This document shows, piece by piece, positions 1 to 8,879 of a stretch of 64,000 bases of DNA. A program made the translations under genes and the position numbers. Below the pieces are notes generated by a model. It had not been told where the DNA came from. It searched no databases and worked only from the letters and a program-made list of their open reading frames with translations. Numbering within the stretch: position 1 is the stretch's first letter; each line of letters opens with the position of its first letter. The DNA is from Oceanospirillum sediminis (GTDB lineage Bacteria; Pseudomonadota; Gammaproteobacteria; Pseudomonadales; Halomonadaceae): NCBI RefSeq assembly GCF_014164585.1, contig NZ_JACJFM010000022.1:1-64000 (forward strand), given 5' to 3'.

Positions 1-72
1 ACACAGCTTACCGCTCCTGGTCGAAATGATCCATGCCTGAATAGCTAATTTGTTTTAAAAACAGTCTATTAA

Positions 73-489
73 GGGCTTTTCAGGGCTGACTCAGTAGACA
101 AAATGTTCAGAGTGATGGAAATGGATAAGCAGTTAACGGGCAGTTTTGAAGCTATGTTGCCTATGGTTGATCAAATGGCTGCCAAATTTAAGCTGGATGC
201 CGCTGCAAAGGGTGAATTAACCGATATATACAGAACATGGTTTAACGATGATATTGATCGTGCTGCTGTAATGAGAAAAATCAAAGACATCTACGCCACT
301 TCGTTTACTGAGAAAGAGCTGCAAGCAGTCACACAATTCTATCAAACGCCTGCTGGCAAAAAATTTCTGAAAAAATCCCCAGAACTCATGAGACTCGGGG
401 CTCAGATCGGAATGCAGGAAGCCCAGTCGAAGCAAGCTCAGTTACTCAACCGGTTAAAGCCGTTTTTCGAGAAACATAACATTGAGTAA
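73..489 (+). pseudogene. DUF2059 family protein, 5'-truncated
   Basis: DUF2059 proteins are small exported proteins of unknown function with a C-terminal helical domain. Here the domain is recognisable (segments such as FTEKELQAVTQFYQTPAGKK and the helical tail ending KPFFEKHNIE). The reading frame stays open and family-like upstream of the first ATG (103), back to a TAA at 70-72, with residues like ADSVDKMFRVMEMDKQL. The signal peptide and N-terminal helix expected of the family are absent. The gene has therefore lost its 5' end, fitting the neighbouring IS and LysR debris. Translation from ATG 103 would give a 128-residue cytoplasmic product; whether it is made is unknown. Confidence 0.6.
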
Positions 490-564
490 ACGACGTCACT
501 CTGTGCTGCTATAGCGATACGATGCGGGCTTACTTCAGTCGGGCCCGCTGCCTGCTTCAGGCCT

Positions 565-651
565 TTATGCGTCCCAGTAGGGGAAGTCACCACCAAAGTA
601 CTCTGTGGCAAACTCCAGAAACACCCGCACCTTAGTTGGTAAAATTCCCGC
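565..651 (-). pseudogene. LysR-family regulator, C-terminal fragment
   Basis: On the minus strand the last 28 codons read AGILPTKVRVFLEFATEYFG and then GDFPYWDA followed by TAA. This is the typical tail of LysR-type regulators (LPxKVRxFLEF...PxWD). An in-frame stop lies directly upstream and no further LysR sequence is visible. The fragment abuts the IS3 remnant, so the element or a deletion next to it probably removed the rest of the gene. It has no expected function. Confidence 0.6.
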
Positions 652-881
652 TCACAGTCATTGCGGCTCATGTAACCCAGGTATGAGTGAAGTCGCTTTT
701 CGTTGTAGTACATTACGATATACTGCCGTATATCCGCTATGGCTTCTTGCCGCTTCAGCGACTTTATAATCCTGTTCGAGTACCAATGAAATGGCATCCA
801 GTTTAAATTCTTTGGTGTAACTTTTTCTGGTCATTATTTTCTCTCCAGTTAAGGGGATTATCCTTAACTGGACTGGTTACA
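641..881 (-). mobile_element. IS3-family insertion sequence, internally deleted remnant
   Basis: On the minus strand an ATG at 834 starts an IS3 OrfA-like N-terminus (MTRKSYTKEFKLDAISLVLE..., to about 742). It then runs, in another frame, into the C-terminus of an OrfB integrase (IRQYIVMYYNEKRLHSYLGY, about 745-644). Everything between these two parts is missing, so no transposase can be made. Upstream of OrfA lies a perfect inverted repeat, CCAGTTAAGG (845-854) and CCTTAACTGG (862-871), followed by a TG/CA-type end near 880. The opposite end is not clear because OrfB runs straight into the LysR fragment. Confidence 0.65.
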
Positions 882-1050
882 TCTATTCGATCTCCTTAAT
901 ATTACTGAAAGCGAACTGATGGCCTTGTAATAGGGGCACTGCTGTGCGAGGGTCGTTGTCTTGTTATTTCTTCTATAAGTGCCAGCACAAAATTTTGCGA
1001 TATTTATACCCTTTACCTATCCGGTCACTGACCGGCGAGGCAAGAAATAT
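882..1050. other. Intergenic region with a 15-bp palindrome
   Basis: No gene is visible between the IS remnant and the 3' end of the large kinase gene. The stretch holds the perfect palindrome CCGGTCACTGACCGG at 1021-1035. With a five-base loop it could form only a 5-bp hairpin, so it is either a weak terminator for the kinase operon or a protein-binding site. No T-run follows it on either strand. Confidence 0.35.
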
Positions 1051-4000
1051 TTATGTTGAGGTACGTATATATTGATACAGTGAATTCAGTGTTGTTTGTC
1101 TGATTTCTGTTAGTTGCTGGCACTGTATATTGCTATGATGCAACCAGTCTGACGTGGTATCAGTTTCTTGATTTGCGGCAGACTGACACAATATTTCCAG
1201 CTGTATACAGTGATCGTTGAGCCGCTTCAAAGCGAAGTTAGCACTGGAGCCGGCCATTTTATGGCAGATATTCGCAGCCTGAACGGGTTTGTTGTGTTGA
1301 ATGGCAGAGAGGAGTTGCTCTTCCAGCAGAATAAACTGATGTTCAAAGGATTGAAGAAGTTGCTTAAATTGCTCTCCCAGTGCTGCCTGATGCTGGTGGA
1401 TCAGTCCGGAATCAAATAAAGCACTGTCTATGGTCTCAGGCTCTGATTGGCCTCGCTGTTTATCGTTGTTAACATTGACTTGAACAACCTGAGGCACCAG
1501 CCTAGACAGACAGTCATGAAGTTGCTCTGCCTGTATGGGTTTCGATAACACACTCTGAATACCATGTTTCTGATATCGGCTGAGTTCCTGATCTGTTACA
1601 GCTGCTGTCAGTGCAATCACATGCACTTGCGCTTTCTGCTGATTTTTATGCTGACGTATGCGCCGGGTTGTTTCCAGTCCATCCATATCCGGCAAATTAA
1701 TATCCATCAGAATCAGATCATAGTCATTGTCATGATGCAGAGATAATGCGGTATAACCGTCTTCTGCAATATCTGTTATATGGCCTGCATGACTTAGTAA
1801 ACCAGTGGCGACCTGCTGATTAATCTCCATATCTTCAACCAGTAAAATACGAAGTGGAGTTTGCTGAGCTGTGCTACTGACTTCGGGTCGTTTTACAGGC
1901 TGATAACCCTGTGTTTCCACCGCAGTGGCAGGTAATAAAGTGAAGGGGAGACTGCACCAGAATTCTGAACCGTCACCACTACTGCTGGAGAAACCAATCT
2001 GTCCGCCCAGTAATTCAGTCAGTTGTTTACAGATAGACAACCCCAGCCCTGAGCCTCCGTATCGTCGGGTGATGGATGAATCAGCCTGAGAGAAATGCTG
2101 GAATATTTTGCTATGAGCTTCTTCCGGAATGCCGATACCTGTATCCATCACGCTGAATGTCAGATAGATCTGATCATCAGCACTGGCATTGCTTTCAGAT
2201 GCTGAACGAGGTAATTCGGTTTGCTGAATATTGAGTTCAACATAACCATCATCAGTAAACTTAATCGCATTGGAGCAGAGATTCATCAGAATCTGATTAA
2301 GTAGTCTTGAGTCGCCTTTTAATGCATCAGGAAGGTTGTCAGGGATGTCTGATCTGAAGCTGATATTTTTGTTGGCAACCAGAGGGCTGAGCTGATGTTC
2401 CAGGTTATGTAGTAATTCATGTAGTGAAAAAGGGTGATGATCTGCTTCTAGTTGCCCGGCTTCTGTCCGTGCGAAATCCAGTACATCATTAACAATATTC
2501 AGCAGAGATTGCCCGGATTGGTACAGGCTGTTTATCTGTTGCTGTTGCACCGTATTCAGTTCACTGTTCATTAACAGTTGAGTCATGCCAAGAATACCGT
2601 TAAGCGGTGTTCTGATTTCATGACTCATGGTTGCCAGAAACTGAGACTTAGCTTCATTTGCCGCTTCTGCTTTCTGTTGGCCAAAGACTGCAGCCATACG
2701 GGCTTTTTCTGCTTCTTCTTTTTGCCTCTGTTCGCTGATGTCTGCTACTGACCCTTCGAAAAGTTGTAGATCGCCACTGTCATTCGATACCGACCGGGCT
2801 GAAAGGCTGATATCCAGTATCTGTCCATCGGCTGAGCGCCATTGGGTGATAAAACCTCTGACTTCAGCATTCTGGCAGAGCGAAGCGAAAAAGTGCTGTT
2901 CATCATCAGAATTAACGAAACAGTGTTTTTTCAGGTTACTACAGTGACGCAGCAAGGCTGAACTGTCTGCAAACCCCATTAATCTGGCCAGCGCTGGATT
3001 AGCAGAGAGCAAATCACCATTGGGTGAAATTCGGAAAATACCTTCAATCGCATTTTCAAATAACGATCTGAAGGCTTGCTCAGAGCTTTGCAGGCTCTGA
3101 TAGAGTTTAGCATTTTCGATTGAAATAGACGCCTGAGCAGAAAGAATCTGCAATGTCTCCAGACGCTCACGATTAAAGACATCGGCACTTTCTCTGTTTT
3201 CCAGATAAAGAACTGCCGTCAGGTTGCCATGATACAGAATAGGCATACACAGCAATGATCTGGGCTGGTGCAGCCTGATATAGCTGTCTTGCATAAACAT
3301 GTCATGCTCAAGTGCATTGCTCAGTACCACTGTTTCTTTGGTTCTTTGTACATAGTGCAGAATATTGGCAGGCAGACGTTCTGTTTGTTCATCAATAGAC
3401 TGCCCGGAAAAAAAGCGGGGCGGGCCTGAAAGATCATCTTCCGCTTCAATACAGAGTCTGTTGTCTCTTTTCAGCGCCAGGATCGCTTTCTGGGCACCGG
3501 CATTCTCCAGCGCAAGTCTCATCAGACGAGCGAGCAATCTTTCCAGTACAATTTCATCGGCAATCGCATGGGATGCACGCATCACTGATAAGGTATCCAG
3601 CATCTGATTGCCGTGACCTCTTTGCTCTCTGGCGGGCAGAACGTTGCTTGTATTACCGTAGGCCTGCACTTCCGCCAGCCCATACCAGGAGGTCATATGC
3701 TCTGCTTTGGCATCAGCCCCCCAGCGCGAATAATACGACTGAGCTTTATGCAGATATGCCTCACTGATCAGAGGCTTATTCCATTGCCGGTAGAAATCGC
3801 CACACAGTTCGCAGGCCATCGCTTTATCCAGCCATATTTCCCCTTGAGATGTGTGCTCAATAGCTTCCTCGTACAGTGACATTGCCAGAGTAAATTTCTG
3901 CTGTACCCGAGCCAGCTCGGCCTGTAACAATAATAAACGGCCTTTGTTATTTTCAGGGTTATAGCTAGCCCAATGCCGGACTTTGCCTATAATCTTTATG

Positions 4001-7000
4001 ACCTGGTTCAGGCGACGATTCTGTCCTTGTATACCGCCTTCTCTGATTTCTGCTAACAGGGTTAATCCAGAAAGAAAGATAAGCCAGGCGGAAGTAAAGG
4101 TGGCTCCAATGGAGTCCAGATCCTGTTCGGCTTGCTGGCAATGCCTGGCTGCAGCCTGAGTATCCCCGAATAAAAAAGCTAGCAGAGCTTTGTAGAAGTG
4201 ATGTACGCAGACCGCTGTTCTGTGATTATTCTGCGTATGCCTGGACAGCATCTCTTCTTCCTGATTAAAGCGACCGTCCAGCATCATAGGATTTGCGTTA
4301 AGCCCGCGTAAGTTATCAATACATTGCAGAGCATAACGAGAGTAGTATTCTGATTGTTTCTGTCCGGATGCCTTAATCTGACGGAAAAAGTGTTCCATTT
4401 CAGGCTGGGCATCAGCCAGATTGTCGGCCAGTGGCAGACGGTACTGAATCCAGGTGGCCAGGCAGTAGATGCTCCATTCAATATCACCACAATCCAGACC
4501 AGCCTGATATCCCGTTAATAAGGGCTCCAGTGTTGAGGACAGTGGTTCTTTCCAGTGGCGAACATAGCTGTTGTACAAGGATATCGTTTTATGATGGCTC
4601 AACCGGGAAGGTAATTTACTATCGATCTCCAGTGCAATTTGCCCTAAACGATAACCCTGTTCTATATCCATATACAGTCCACATAACACACCGCCATACC
4701 CTGCCAGAGCCTGGGCTGATGAGGGCAGAAGACCATATTTCAGTGTAATTTCTACCTGACGGGCCATGACCAGAGGGCGAAGCCCGGGATTAGAGAATTT
4801 AACCACCCCAAACATACTGGCCATAATCGGCAACGCAGCCTTCATGTGCTCATCTGTCATAGCGGGCAGGGATTCAATATTACCCATAGGGAATTTTCGA
4901 ATCAGGCTACGGGTTCTGATGCGGTTATACAGCAATCTTAAAACACCAGGGTTTGGAGTGATTTCAATACCCAGTAATTTCAGTATCTTTAAAGCAACTT
5001 GCAGAGCATCCTGAAAGCGATTCTCTGACACTCTGGCCTGAATCTGCAGCTCGTAAATAGCAACCTGATCCAGAAGACTTGCAGCGTTGTTATGCACCTG
5101 GGTGATCAGGCTTTCCATTTCATGGGTTTTACCCTGAATCCAGGCTGATTCTGCTCCCATAGAACAGAGTTTTAACATGAGGGGATAATGTTGTTCCCAA
5201 TCCTGATCTAATAAATTGCGTCCCTGACGAAAGTATTCCCTGGAAGCTTCAAAGGCTGCTGTTTTTCGTGACAGTTCGCCAGCCTTCAGGTTCATCTCTG
5301 CCAGTGCTGTTTTTTGCTGTGGATTTTCCAACAGCTCTGTGGCTTGATTGAGATGGTGGGTAATCTCAAAAATATCCTGTTGGTCGAAATCGGACGCTGA
5401 ATTTTGCATCAGCAGGCCAATCTTCAGATGTAGTGCTTTACGATGCGGTTCTGCTAACAAACTGTAAGCAGCCTGTTGAATTCTGTCGTGAGCAAAGCGG
5501 TATTGGATACTGTAATCTGAATTCAGCTCATGTTTGTTATCAATCACGGTATAGCTGAAAAAATAGTTACCATCCTGCGGTAATATCAAGCGTTCCTGAA
5601 GAGGTAGCCAGAGTAATGAGGCCACCTTCCCTGGCGCGTAACCAGAAATTTCTGATAATGTTTTAAGCGTGAAAGGGTTACCGATACAGGCTGCATGAGT
5701 CAGCAGTTGCTGAGTGTCCTGTTCAAGGCTGCGAATCTTTCGGATCATCAGATCCACAACATTGTCAGACAGGCTCTGGCTGGCAATAACATCCAGATCC
5801 CATTGCCAGCGATTATCCCGGAAGAAGATCATCTGTTCCTGATTCAGAGTACTCAGAAACTGATTCAGGAAAAAAGGGTTTCCCTGAGTCTTTTCCTGGC
5901 AGATTCGGGCCAGTGCAAGAGAGTCTTCCTCAGAACAACCCAGTGTATCCGTTAACAGATGATTGATCTGATTCACTTCTAATGGTTGTAGCTGGATCTC
6001 ATTTAAAGGTACTGATTGTCGTTTAAGGGTTTGCAGCATCAGCCCCAGGGGATGATCTGAGTAGACCTCCTCCGCCCGGTAGCTGCCAATCAGCATCAGA
6101 GATCGTGTACTACGTACTTCACTTTCATGGGTAATCAGGACCTGAATCAGATCAATAGAGGCCTGATCAGCCCAGTGGAGGTCATCCAGGAAGAGTACCA
6201 GTGGCCGTTGTTCATGGGTAAAAACCTGAATTAACTGCTGAAAAATACGCGAAAAGCGGTTTTTTTCTTCTGCAGGAGGCAGAGACGGGGCCTGAGGCTG
6301 TTCACCGATGATCAGCTCCAGCTCTGGTATCAGACGGGTCAGAACACCGGCATGATTGCCAAGGGCATTCATAATAACAGTACGCCACAGGCTGATACTA
6401 TGCTCGGGTTCAGTCAATAGCTGGCGGATCAGGTTCTGTAACGCCTGAATAATCGCTGCATAGGGGCGATTACGTCCGAACTGACCGAATTTACCACTGA
6501 CAAAGTGTCCATTACGCTCGCTGATATACTGCCGGATCTCATGGACCAGGCTTGACTTGCCAACCCCGGCGTAGCCTGAAATCAGGCTGATCTCACTGTG
6601 TCCACGGGCAACCCGATTATAAATACGAATGAGTTGCTGTATCCGTTTCTCCCGGCCATAGAGTTGTTGAGGCAAGACAAAATGTTCTGTCAGATCCTGT
6701 TCTGCGATCGGAAAATCAGTCACGGTGCCTGATTGTTGCCATTGCTGATAGCAACGCATCAGATCATCATTCAGTCCAATACTGGACTGGTAACGCCCGG
6801 AAGCATCTTTTGCCAGCAGGCGCATAACAATTTGAGCGAAAACCAGAGGAATATCAGGATTTTTATCGGACGGGAATAACGGCGTTTTGGCTATATGGCT
6901 ATGAATAACCTCCAGTCGGTCCAGGCCGGAAAATGGAGGGGAGCCGGTCAATAATTCATAAAGTGTACAGCCCAGGCCATAAAAATCAGTACGATAGTCA

Positions 7001-7731
7001 ACGGCCCGGTTAATACGTCCGGTTTGTTCCGGAGCAATATAAGGTAATACCTCTTGTTTGAGCAGACTATCCTGCCAGTGAGCAGGTTCTCTTTCCAGTT
7101 GAGTCGCCCGTGAAAAGTCGATGAGCTGTATGCGATAACGAATGCTGTGGCCCGAATCTGTCAGCGTAAAAAGGTTGTTGGTCTTTTCATCATATTCAGA
7201 GTCTGTATGCGTGACCGTGGCGTTATCGGGGATAAAATGGGTTTCATATGGGGTGTCGCTATCTGCCTTATCATCACTGGCAGCTGGATTACTCTCATTA
7301 TTCTCCCTGATAAGGAGAATATTATCCGGCGTAATCTGTTTATGGATAATTTTCTGGCCATGTAACCCGGAGAGTATTTCACCCAAAGCGATGGCTATTG
7401 GCAGTACCTGATGCCAGCTCAGACGCTTTTTACTGATCAGCTGACGCAGGCTGATAGCAGACTGATCAGGAAAGATCGTGACCAGTCCTTTTTCACACAG
7501 AATCTGTTCTAGTGGGCGGATAATGCCTGTAATCCGGATATGTTTCAGTATCTCAAACTCTTGCTGGAGCAGCCTTTGGCTTTCAGCCATTCGATTATCA
7601 TCCGGGTTCTGATGATATTTCAGAATGACCGGCAGTTGATCAGAGGCTCTGGTTGCCCGATAGATACCAAAACGTTCTCCGGAATAAAGCCGACTGATTC
7701 TGGAGAACTCTGTCAGTGATCGCTGGCTCAT
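1051..7731 (-). CDS. Giant hybrid histidine kinase with pseudo-Ser/Thr kinase, AAA, GAF, PAS, REC and Hpt domains
   Basis: A 2226-residue signalling protein. Order of domains: protein-kinase-like domain (about 10-310), AAA/NB-ARC-type ATPase (Walker A GYAGVGKSS at 386-394), long TPR-like helical region (about 780-1340), GAF (about 1365-1520), PAS (about 1545-1670), HisKA (phosphoacceptor H1704 in [10 protein letters not shown]), HATPase, receiver (D2010) and C-terminal Hpt (H2157). It should sense a signal and pass phosphate through REC and Hpt. The protein-kinase part keeps the lysine (K38) and a DFS motif (205-207), but the catalytic loop reads HKQITPDN, with Gln132 where the catalytic Asp should be, so it is probably a pseudokinase. 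No membrane segment is visible. The start codon directly abuts the stop of the upstream response regulator gene, indicating co-translation and a likely partner. Confidence 0.88.
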   Translation of the reverse strand: MSQRSLTEFSRISRLYSGERFGIYRATRASDQLPVILKYHQNPDDNRMAESQRLLQQEFEILKHIRITGIIRPLEQILCEKGLVTIFPDQSAISLRQLISKKRLSWHQVLPIAIALGEILSGLHGQKIIHKQITPDNILLIRENNESNPAASDDKADSDTPYETHFIPDNATVTHTDSEYDEKTNNLFTLTDSGHSIRYRIQLIDFSRATQLEREPAHWQDSLLKQEVLPYIAPEQTGRINRAVDYRTDFYGLGCTLYELLTGSPPFSGLDRLEVIHSHIAKTPLFPSDKNPDIPLVFAQIVMRLLAKDASGRYQSSIGLNDDLMRCYQQWQQSGTVTDFPIAEQDLTEHFVLPQQLYGREKRIQQLIRIYNRVARGHSEISLISGYAGVGKSSLVHEIRQYISERNGHFVSGKFGQFGRNRPYAAIIQALQNLIRQLLTEPEHSISLWRTVIMNALGNHAGVLTRLIPELELIIGEQPQAPSLPPAEEKNRFSRIFQQLIQVFTHEQRPLVLFLDDLHWADQASIDLIQVLITHESEVRSTRSLMLIGSYRAEEVYSDHPLGLMLQTLKRQSVPLNEIQLQPLEVNQINHLLTDTLGCSEEDSLALARICQEKTQGNPFFLNQFLSTLNQEQMIFFRDNRWQWDLDVIASQSLSDNVVDLMIRKIRSLEQDTQQLLTHAACIGNPFTLKTLSEISGYAPGKVASLLWLPLQERLILPQDGNYFFSYTVIDNKHELNSDYSIQYRFAHDRIQQAAYSLLAEPHRKALHLKIGLLMQNSASDFDQQDIFEITHHLNQATELLENPQQKTALAEMNLKAGELSRKTAAFEASREYFRQGRNLLDQDWEQHYPLMLKLCSMGAESAWIQGKTHEMESLITQVHNNAASLLDQVAIYELQIQARVSENRFQDALQVALKILKLLGIEITPNPGVLRLLYNRIRTRSLIRKFPMGNIESLPAMTDEHMKAALPIMASMFGVVKFSNPGLRPLVMARQVEITLKYGLLPSSAQALAGYGGVLCGLYMDIEQGYRLGQIALEIDSKLPSRLSHHKTISLYNSYVRHWKEPLSSTLEPLLTGYQAGLDCGDIEWSIYCLATWIQYRLPLADNLADAQPEMEHFFRQIKASGQKQSEYYSRYALQCIDNLRGLNANPMMLDGRFNQEEEMLSRHTQNNHRTAVCVHHFYKALLAFLFGDTQAAARHCQQAEQDLDSIGATFTSAWLIFLSGLTLLAEIREGGIQGQNRRLNQVIKIIGKVRHWASYNPENNKGRLLLLQAELARVQQKFTLAMSLYEEAIEHTSQGEIWLDKAMACELCGDFYRQWNKPLISEAYLHKAQSYYSRWGADAKAEHMTSWYGLAEVQAYGNTSNVLPAREQRGHGNQMLDTLSVMRASHAIADEIVLERLLARLMRLALENAGAQKAILALKRDNRLCIEAEDDLSGPPRFFSGQSIDEQTERLPANILHYVQRTKETVVLSNALEHDMFMQDSYIRLHQPRSLLCMPILYHGNLTAVLYLENRESADVFNRERLETLQILSAQASISIENAKLYQSLQSSEQAFRSLFENAIEGIFRISPNGDLLSANPALARLMGFADSSALLRHCSNLKKHCFVNSDDEQHFFASLCQNAEVRGFITQWRSADGQILDISLSARSVSNDSGDLQLFEGSVADISEQRQKEEAEKARMAAVFGQQKAEAANEAKSQFLATMSHEIRTPLNGILGMTQLLMNSELNTVQQQQINSLYQSGQSLLNIVNDVLDFARTEAGQLEADHHPFSLHELLHNLEHQLSPLVANKNISFRSDIPDNLPDALKGDSRLLNQILMNLCSNAIKFTDDGYVELNIQQTELPRSASESNASADDQIYLTFSVMDTGIGIPEEAHSKIFQHFSQADSSITRRYGGSGLGLSICKQLTELLGGQIGFSSSSGDGSEFWCSLPFTLLPATAVETQGYQPVKRPEVSSTAQQTPLRILLVEDMEINQQVATGLLSHAGHITDIAEDGYTALSLHHDNDYDLILMDINLPDMDGLETTRRIRQHKNQQKAQVHVIALTAAVTDQELSRYQKHGIQSVLSKPIQAEQLHDCLSRLVPQVVQVNVNNDKQRGQSEPETIDSALFDSGLIHQHQAALGEQFKQLLQSFEHQFILLEEQLLSAIQHNKPVQAANICHKMAGSSANFALKRLNDHCIQLEILCQSAANQETDTTSDWLHHSNIQCQQLTEIRQTTLNSLYQYIRTST

Positions 7732-8460
7732 TCAGTCCTGCTTACCGGCAAACATATAGCCTGCGCCGTGTGCTGTAAGAATAAAGTGCGGATCAGAGGG
7801 ATTATCACCCAGTTTACGACGTAAACGGCCGATCAACACATCAACAGATCGATCATTAGGGGTCCATTCACGGCCGTGAATAACATCCATTAACTGGTCT
7901 CTGGATAAGATCTGTCCCGGATGACGAACCAGATAATGCAGCAGACGAAACTCACCTTCAGGCAGACGTTCTTTATCTCCATCAGGATTGATCAGCAGGC
8001 GTTTATTGCCATCCAGTGTCCAGCCTTCAAATTGAATCAGAATTCGGTCCGGGGCACTTTCTGGCTGATTCTGGTGTTCTCTGACCCGCCATAGCAGGTT
8101 CTTAGCCCGTACAAGAAGCTCTCTTGGGTTGAAGGGCTTGGTGACATAGTCATCCGCGCCCATTTCCAGACCTACAATGCGGTCAATGTCATCTGCTTTA
8201 GCGGTGACCAGAATAATTCCCACTCGGGATGCGACTCTGAGTTCGCGAGTTAGTGTCAACCCATCTTTACCGGGCAGATTAATATCCAGCAGAACCAGAT
8301 CGATTTTTTGTTCTCTGACCATGGTGATCAGGTCGTCAGCCTGATCGGTTTCGCTGACACGATAGCCTTCTTTCTGGAAATAGCTACTGATCAGCGAGCG
8401 TGAAGCCAGATCGTCTTCAACGATCAGGATATGAACATTATTTGTTGTATCTGTTGTCAT
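7732..8460 (-). CDS. OmpR/PhoB-family response regulator
   Basis: 242 residues: N-terminal receiver (phosphoacceptor D59 in VLLDINLPGKDG, switch residues TAKADD and KPFNPRELL) and C-terminal winged-helix DNA-binding domain ending LTAHGAGYMFAGKQD. It resembles TorR/ArcA-like regulators. It is the first gene of an operon with the giant hybrid kinase; stop and start codons touch, so the kinase's Hpt domain is its likely phosphate donor. It is divergent from qhpA and shares the upstream region with it, which makes regulation of the qhp genes possible but unproven. Confidence 0.9.
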   Translation of the reverse strand: MTTDTTNNVHILIVEDDLASRSLISSYFQKEGYRVSETDQADDLITMVREQKIDLVLLDINLPGKDGLTLTRELRVASRVGIILVTAKADDIDRIVGLEMGADDYVTKPFNPRELLVRAKNLLWRVREHQNQPESAPDRILIQFEGWTLDGNKRLLINPDGDKERLPEGEFRLLHYLVRHPGQILSRDQLMDVIHGREWTPNDRSVDVLIGRLRRKLGDNPSDPHFILTAHGAGYMFAGKQD

Positions 8461-8879
8461 AATTCTTTCTGCTGCAAGGCCTTCTGGCAGTCTAGCAAAT
8501 AAATCTTACCGGATTAAAGCCTGCAGTCCTCATCTTGATTTTTGATAAAATTGTTATAAATCATAAGGTTATAATTGATTTGGGTGTTTTTTTATATTCT
8601 TGTTACATCTGGCTACAACTTTGCACATCCATCAGAAACTCTGTTTACACCCTGGCGCTAGTTTATTCTGGCAAGGGAAATTATACACACTGCAAAGGCT
8701 TAACCAGTCAAAAGGTATCATAATCAGGCTAAGCCATTTCTTCCGGATAAAAGATGTCTGGCAGAAAAAGATCGGATGAGCTGTGCTGAATATGCCTTGT
8801 ATAACAACAAAATAACAGAACAACACAGTCCTGCTGAATGGACGGCAACAGAGAATCATTATTAACAGGAGTGATTGCC
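8461..8879. promoter_or_regulatory. Divergent promoter region between response regulator and qhpA
   Basis: About 420 bases without a gene. The part at 8535-8600 is very AT-rich, with several TATAAT-like boxes on both strands (for example GTTATAATTG near 8570), and probably holds promoters for the minus-strand regulator gene. Closer to qhpA are CCGGATA (8743-8749) and TCGGATG (8772-8778). They resemble the CCGGACT repeats seen near qhpR but are about 29 bases apart. I cannot assign a transcription start. The long qhpA leader (over 100 bases if transcription starts upstream of 8750) has no obvious riboswitch. Confidence 0.4.

Noticed and set aside
438-797. 119-residue open frame treated as one gene
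   Set aside because: It is a chimera: the middle is the IS3 OrfB tail, and the rest reads LysR remnant and unrelated sequence in the wrong frame.
8640-8700. Sigma-54 promoter before qhpA (TGGC-rich stretch)
   Set aside because: The spacing between GG and GC elements does not fit -24/-12, and no enhancer-binding regulator is encoded nearby.
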